From contig DBQD01000001.1 of assembly GCA_002305715.1 (NCBI GenBank), positions 1 to 5,880 of the forward strand: 5,880 nucleotides of DNA, written 5' to 3'. The position numbers and the translations under genes were made by a program. Positions within the stretch are counted from its first letter, which is position 1. The number at the start of each line of letters is the position of its first letter. Source of the stretch: Proteiniphilum sp. UBA1403 (GTDB lineage Bacteria > Bacteroidota > Bacteroidia > Bacteroidales > Dysgonomonadaceae). Positions 5,056 to 5,880 of the stretch are shown here, piece after piece. The notes beneath the pieces are model-generated. The model did no database searches. It was not told the origin of the DNA and saw nothing but the letters and a program-made list of their open reading frames with translations.

Positions 5056-5738
5056 TGAACGAACACAAACTTACAGCTTCACAACTCACAATTGTTGTAC
5101 CAAATGCTACACCAATTTTTGTACCAGTGGTTGTACCAGTGGTTGCACCAAATAGAACAGCACCGGTTGTCCTGCTGCTCTTCACAACCCTCCTCTTCCT
5201 GGTGGGCTGCAAACCCAAACAAATCATCACTGAAAAGGTGGTGACAAAGATCGACAGTACAGCTGTGATCTCTTTAAAGAATGAGCTTCATGCAAAGGAG
5301 ATCCAGGTAGAAAACCTCAAAACCGATTTTAAGCGCCTCAGCGATGAGAATACACGGTTGATGAGCGAGGCTTCAAGCCACACCATAAACTACGACACCG
5401 CCGCTCCGGTCGACCCACACACGGGTAAATACCCAATTGCAAGTGAAACCATCACCCAAAGCAAAAGCCTCCTCGAAAAAACGATCAAAGAATTTGAGAT
5501 CCTGGAACAGGAGTACAACAATGAAATTTTTAAACTTACCCGGGAGAACCAAAACCTTGACTACACCCTTGAAGCTTTAAAAGAGGAAAACCATTCTCTT
5601 AAAGAGAAAATCACCCCTACAAGCGGATTTAATTTCAAACTTTTCTTTGCAGGTATGATCTTCGGTATTGTACTTATACTTATTTCAATTGCTTTTAAAA
5701 ACAAAATTTTATCCCTCAAAATACCGAGCAATTTATAA
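5052..5738 (+). CDS. Lipoprotein with coiled coil and C-terminal membrane helix, unimolecular spanin candidate
   Basis: The 228-residue protein has a hydrophobic stretch (P38 to V51) ending in a lipobox F-L-V-G-C53. Two coiled-coil segments (about 72-107 and 135-188) follow, broken by a Pro/Asp/Gly-rich hinge (HTINYDTAAPVDPHTGKYP, 110-128). The C-terminal membrane helix is F198-F215 with a basic end (KNKILSLK). A lipid anchor at one end and a membrane helix at the other is the layout of unimolecular spanins such as phage T1 gp11, which tie outer to inner membrane and fuse them in the last step of lysis. C53 is followed by KPKQ, without the acidic surface-export signal of Bacteroidota lipoproteins, which fits an inward-facing outer-membrane anchor. 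The gene starts at ATG 5052 overlapping the endolysin stop. The 40-residue stretch before the signal is odd; a GTG at 5139 would give a normal signal peptide of about 23 residues. Composition is AT-richer than the endolysin gene. Confidence 0.75.
   Translation: MMNEHKLTASQLTIVVPNATPIFVPVVVPVVAPNRTAPVVLLLFTTLLFLVGCKPKQIITEKVVTKIDSTAVISLKNELHAKEIQVENLKTDFKRLSDENTRLMSEASSHTINYDTAAPVDPHTGKYPIASETITQSKSLLEKTIKEFEILEQEYNNEIFKLTRENQNLDYTLEALKEENHSLKEKITPTSGFNFKLFFAGMIFGIVLILISIAFKNKILSLKIPSNL
5095..5154 (+). repeat. Five imperfect 12-bp tandem units in the spanin gene's 5' end
   Basis: Units of the consensus TTGTACCAnTGG run at 5095-5106, 5107-5118, 5119-5130, 5131-5142 and 5143-5154; the third and fourth are identical. 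In the reading frame of the 228-residue protein they encode a four-residue periodic stretch (VVPN, ATPI, FVPV, VVPV, VAPN; residues 15-34) directly before the lipoprotein signal. Twelve-base units keep frame, so copy number may vary without breaking the gene. Confidence 0.7.
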
Positions 5739-5745
5739 CGGTTTA

Positions 5746-5856
5746 GGTATTTGCGATGGTGCGGTAATAGCATTCCGTCTGTTGAGTTTTGTACTAAAGT
5801 TAAATAGAAATTCTGAAGTTGAGCACTTAACGTCCAGCCGCACTATTGCAAATACC
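5746..5856. repeat. Inverted repeat closing the lysis-like set
   Basis: GGTATTTGCGATGGTGCGG (5746-5764) faces CCGCACTATTGCAAATACC (5838-5856). They match at 17 of 19 positions, and in a plus-strand transcript both mismatches are G-U pairs, so the RNA helix could be complete. The 73-base loop is AT-rich and contains no gene. It begins 8 bases after the spanin stop. It could be a processing or termination structure, or part of a dispersed palindromic or attC-like repeat that continues beyond the window. Confidence 0.6.
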
Positions 5857-5880
5857 ATGTGTGCGCCCTGCATGAGCAGA

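Noticed and set aside
5095..5154. CRISPR-like periodic repeat
   Set aside because: The units are 12 bases, directly adjacent with no spacers, and lie within a coding frame; this is a minisatellite.
4871..5155. Plus-strand frame ending in a Cys-rich repeat (CTSGCTSGCTK)
   Set aside because: It overlaps the endolysin and spanin genes out of frame; the Cys pattern is only the 12-bp tandem repeat read in another frame.

Overview
The window looks like chromosome (or integrated element) of a Bacteroidota bacterium, probably Bacteroidales. Three things suggest this: Bacteroides-type -7 promoter elements (TAnnTTTG) sit upstream of genes, Shine-Dalgarno sites are missing and A-rich leaders precede the starts, and a DUF6266 protein is present, a family I know from Bacteroidota. 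I cannot name the genus.

Left part (1 to about 2310, AT-rich). The 3' end of an unrecognised gene (1-206, +) converges on a WYL-domain transcription regulator (248-1201, -). The regulator is divergent from an unrecognised acidic 316-residue protein (1359-2309, +). The space between the divergent genes holds a long imperfect palindrome (1259-1317). Its centre is exactly equidistant from two outward-facing -7 elements. The simplest reading is that the WYL protein controls itself and the 316-residue protein from this operator.

Middle (2310-3208). About 900 bases carry no convincing gene. They hold a 17-bp tandem repeat resembling an IS3-family end, several small hairpins, and a large interrupted inverted repeat (2622-2788) with side hairpins, which could be a structured RNA or a small palindromic mobile element. 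Base composition changes from AT-rich to visibly GC-rich at the downstream gene.

Right part (3209-5738, + strand). A DUF6266 protein is followed by a strong hairpin terminator. After that come a small membrane-anchored coiled-coil protein (holin candidate), a GH19-type endolysin without signal peptide, and a lipoprotein with a long coiled coil and a C-terminal membrane helix (unimolecular-spanin candidate). The last two overlap by ATGA. Together these can breach inner membrane, peptidoglycan and outer membrane in turn. No capsid, tail, integrase or packaging gene is visible, so the set may be a remnant or edge of a prophage, or a stand-alone lysis or holin-endolysin-spanin export (type 10 secretion-like) module. 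It ends at another long inverted repeat (5746-5856).
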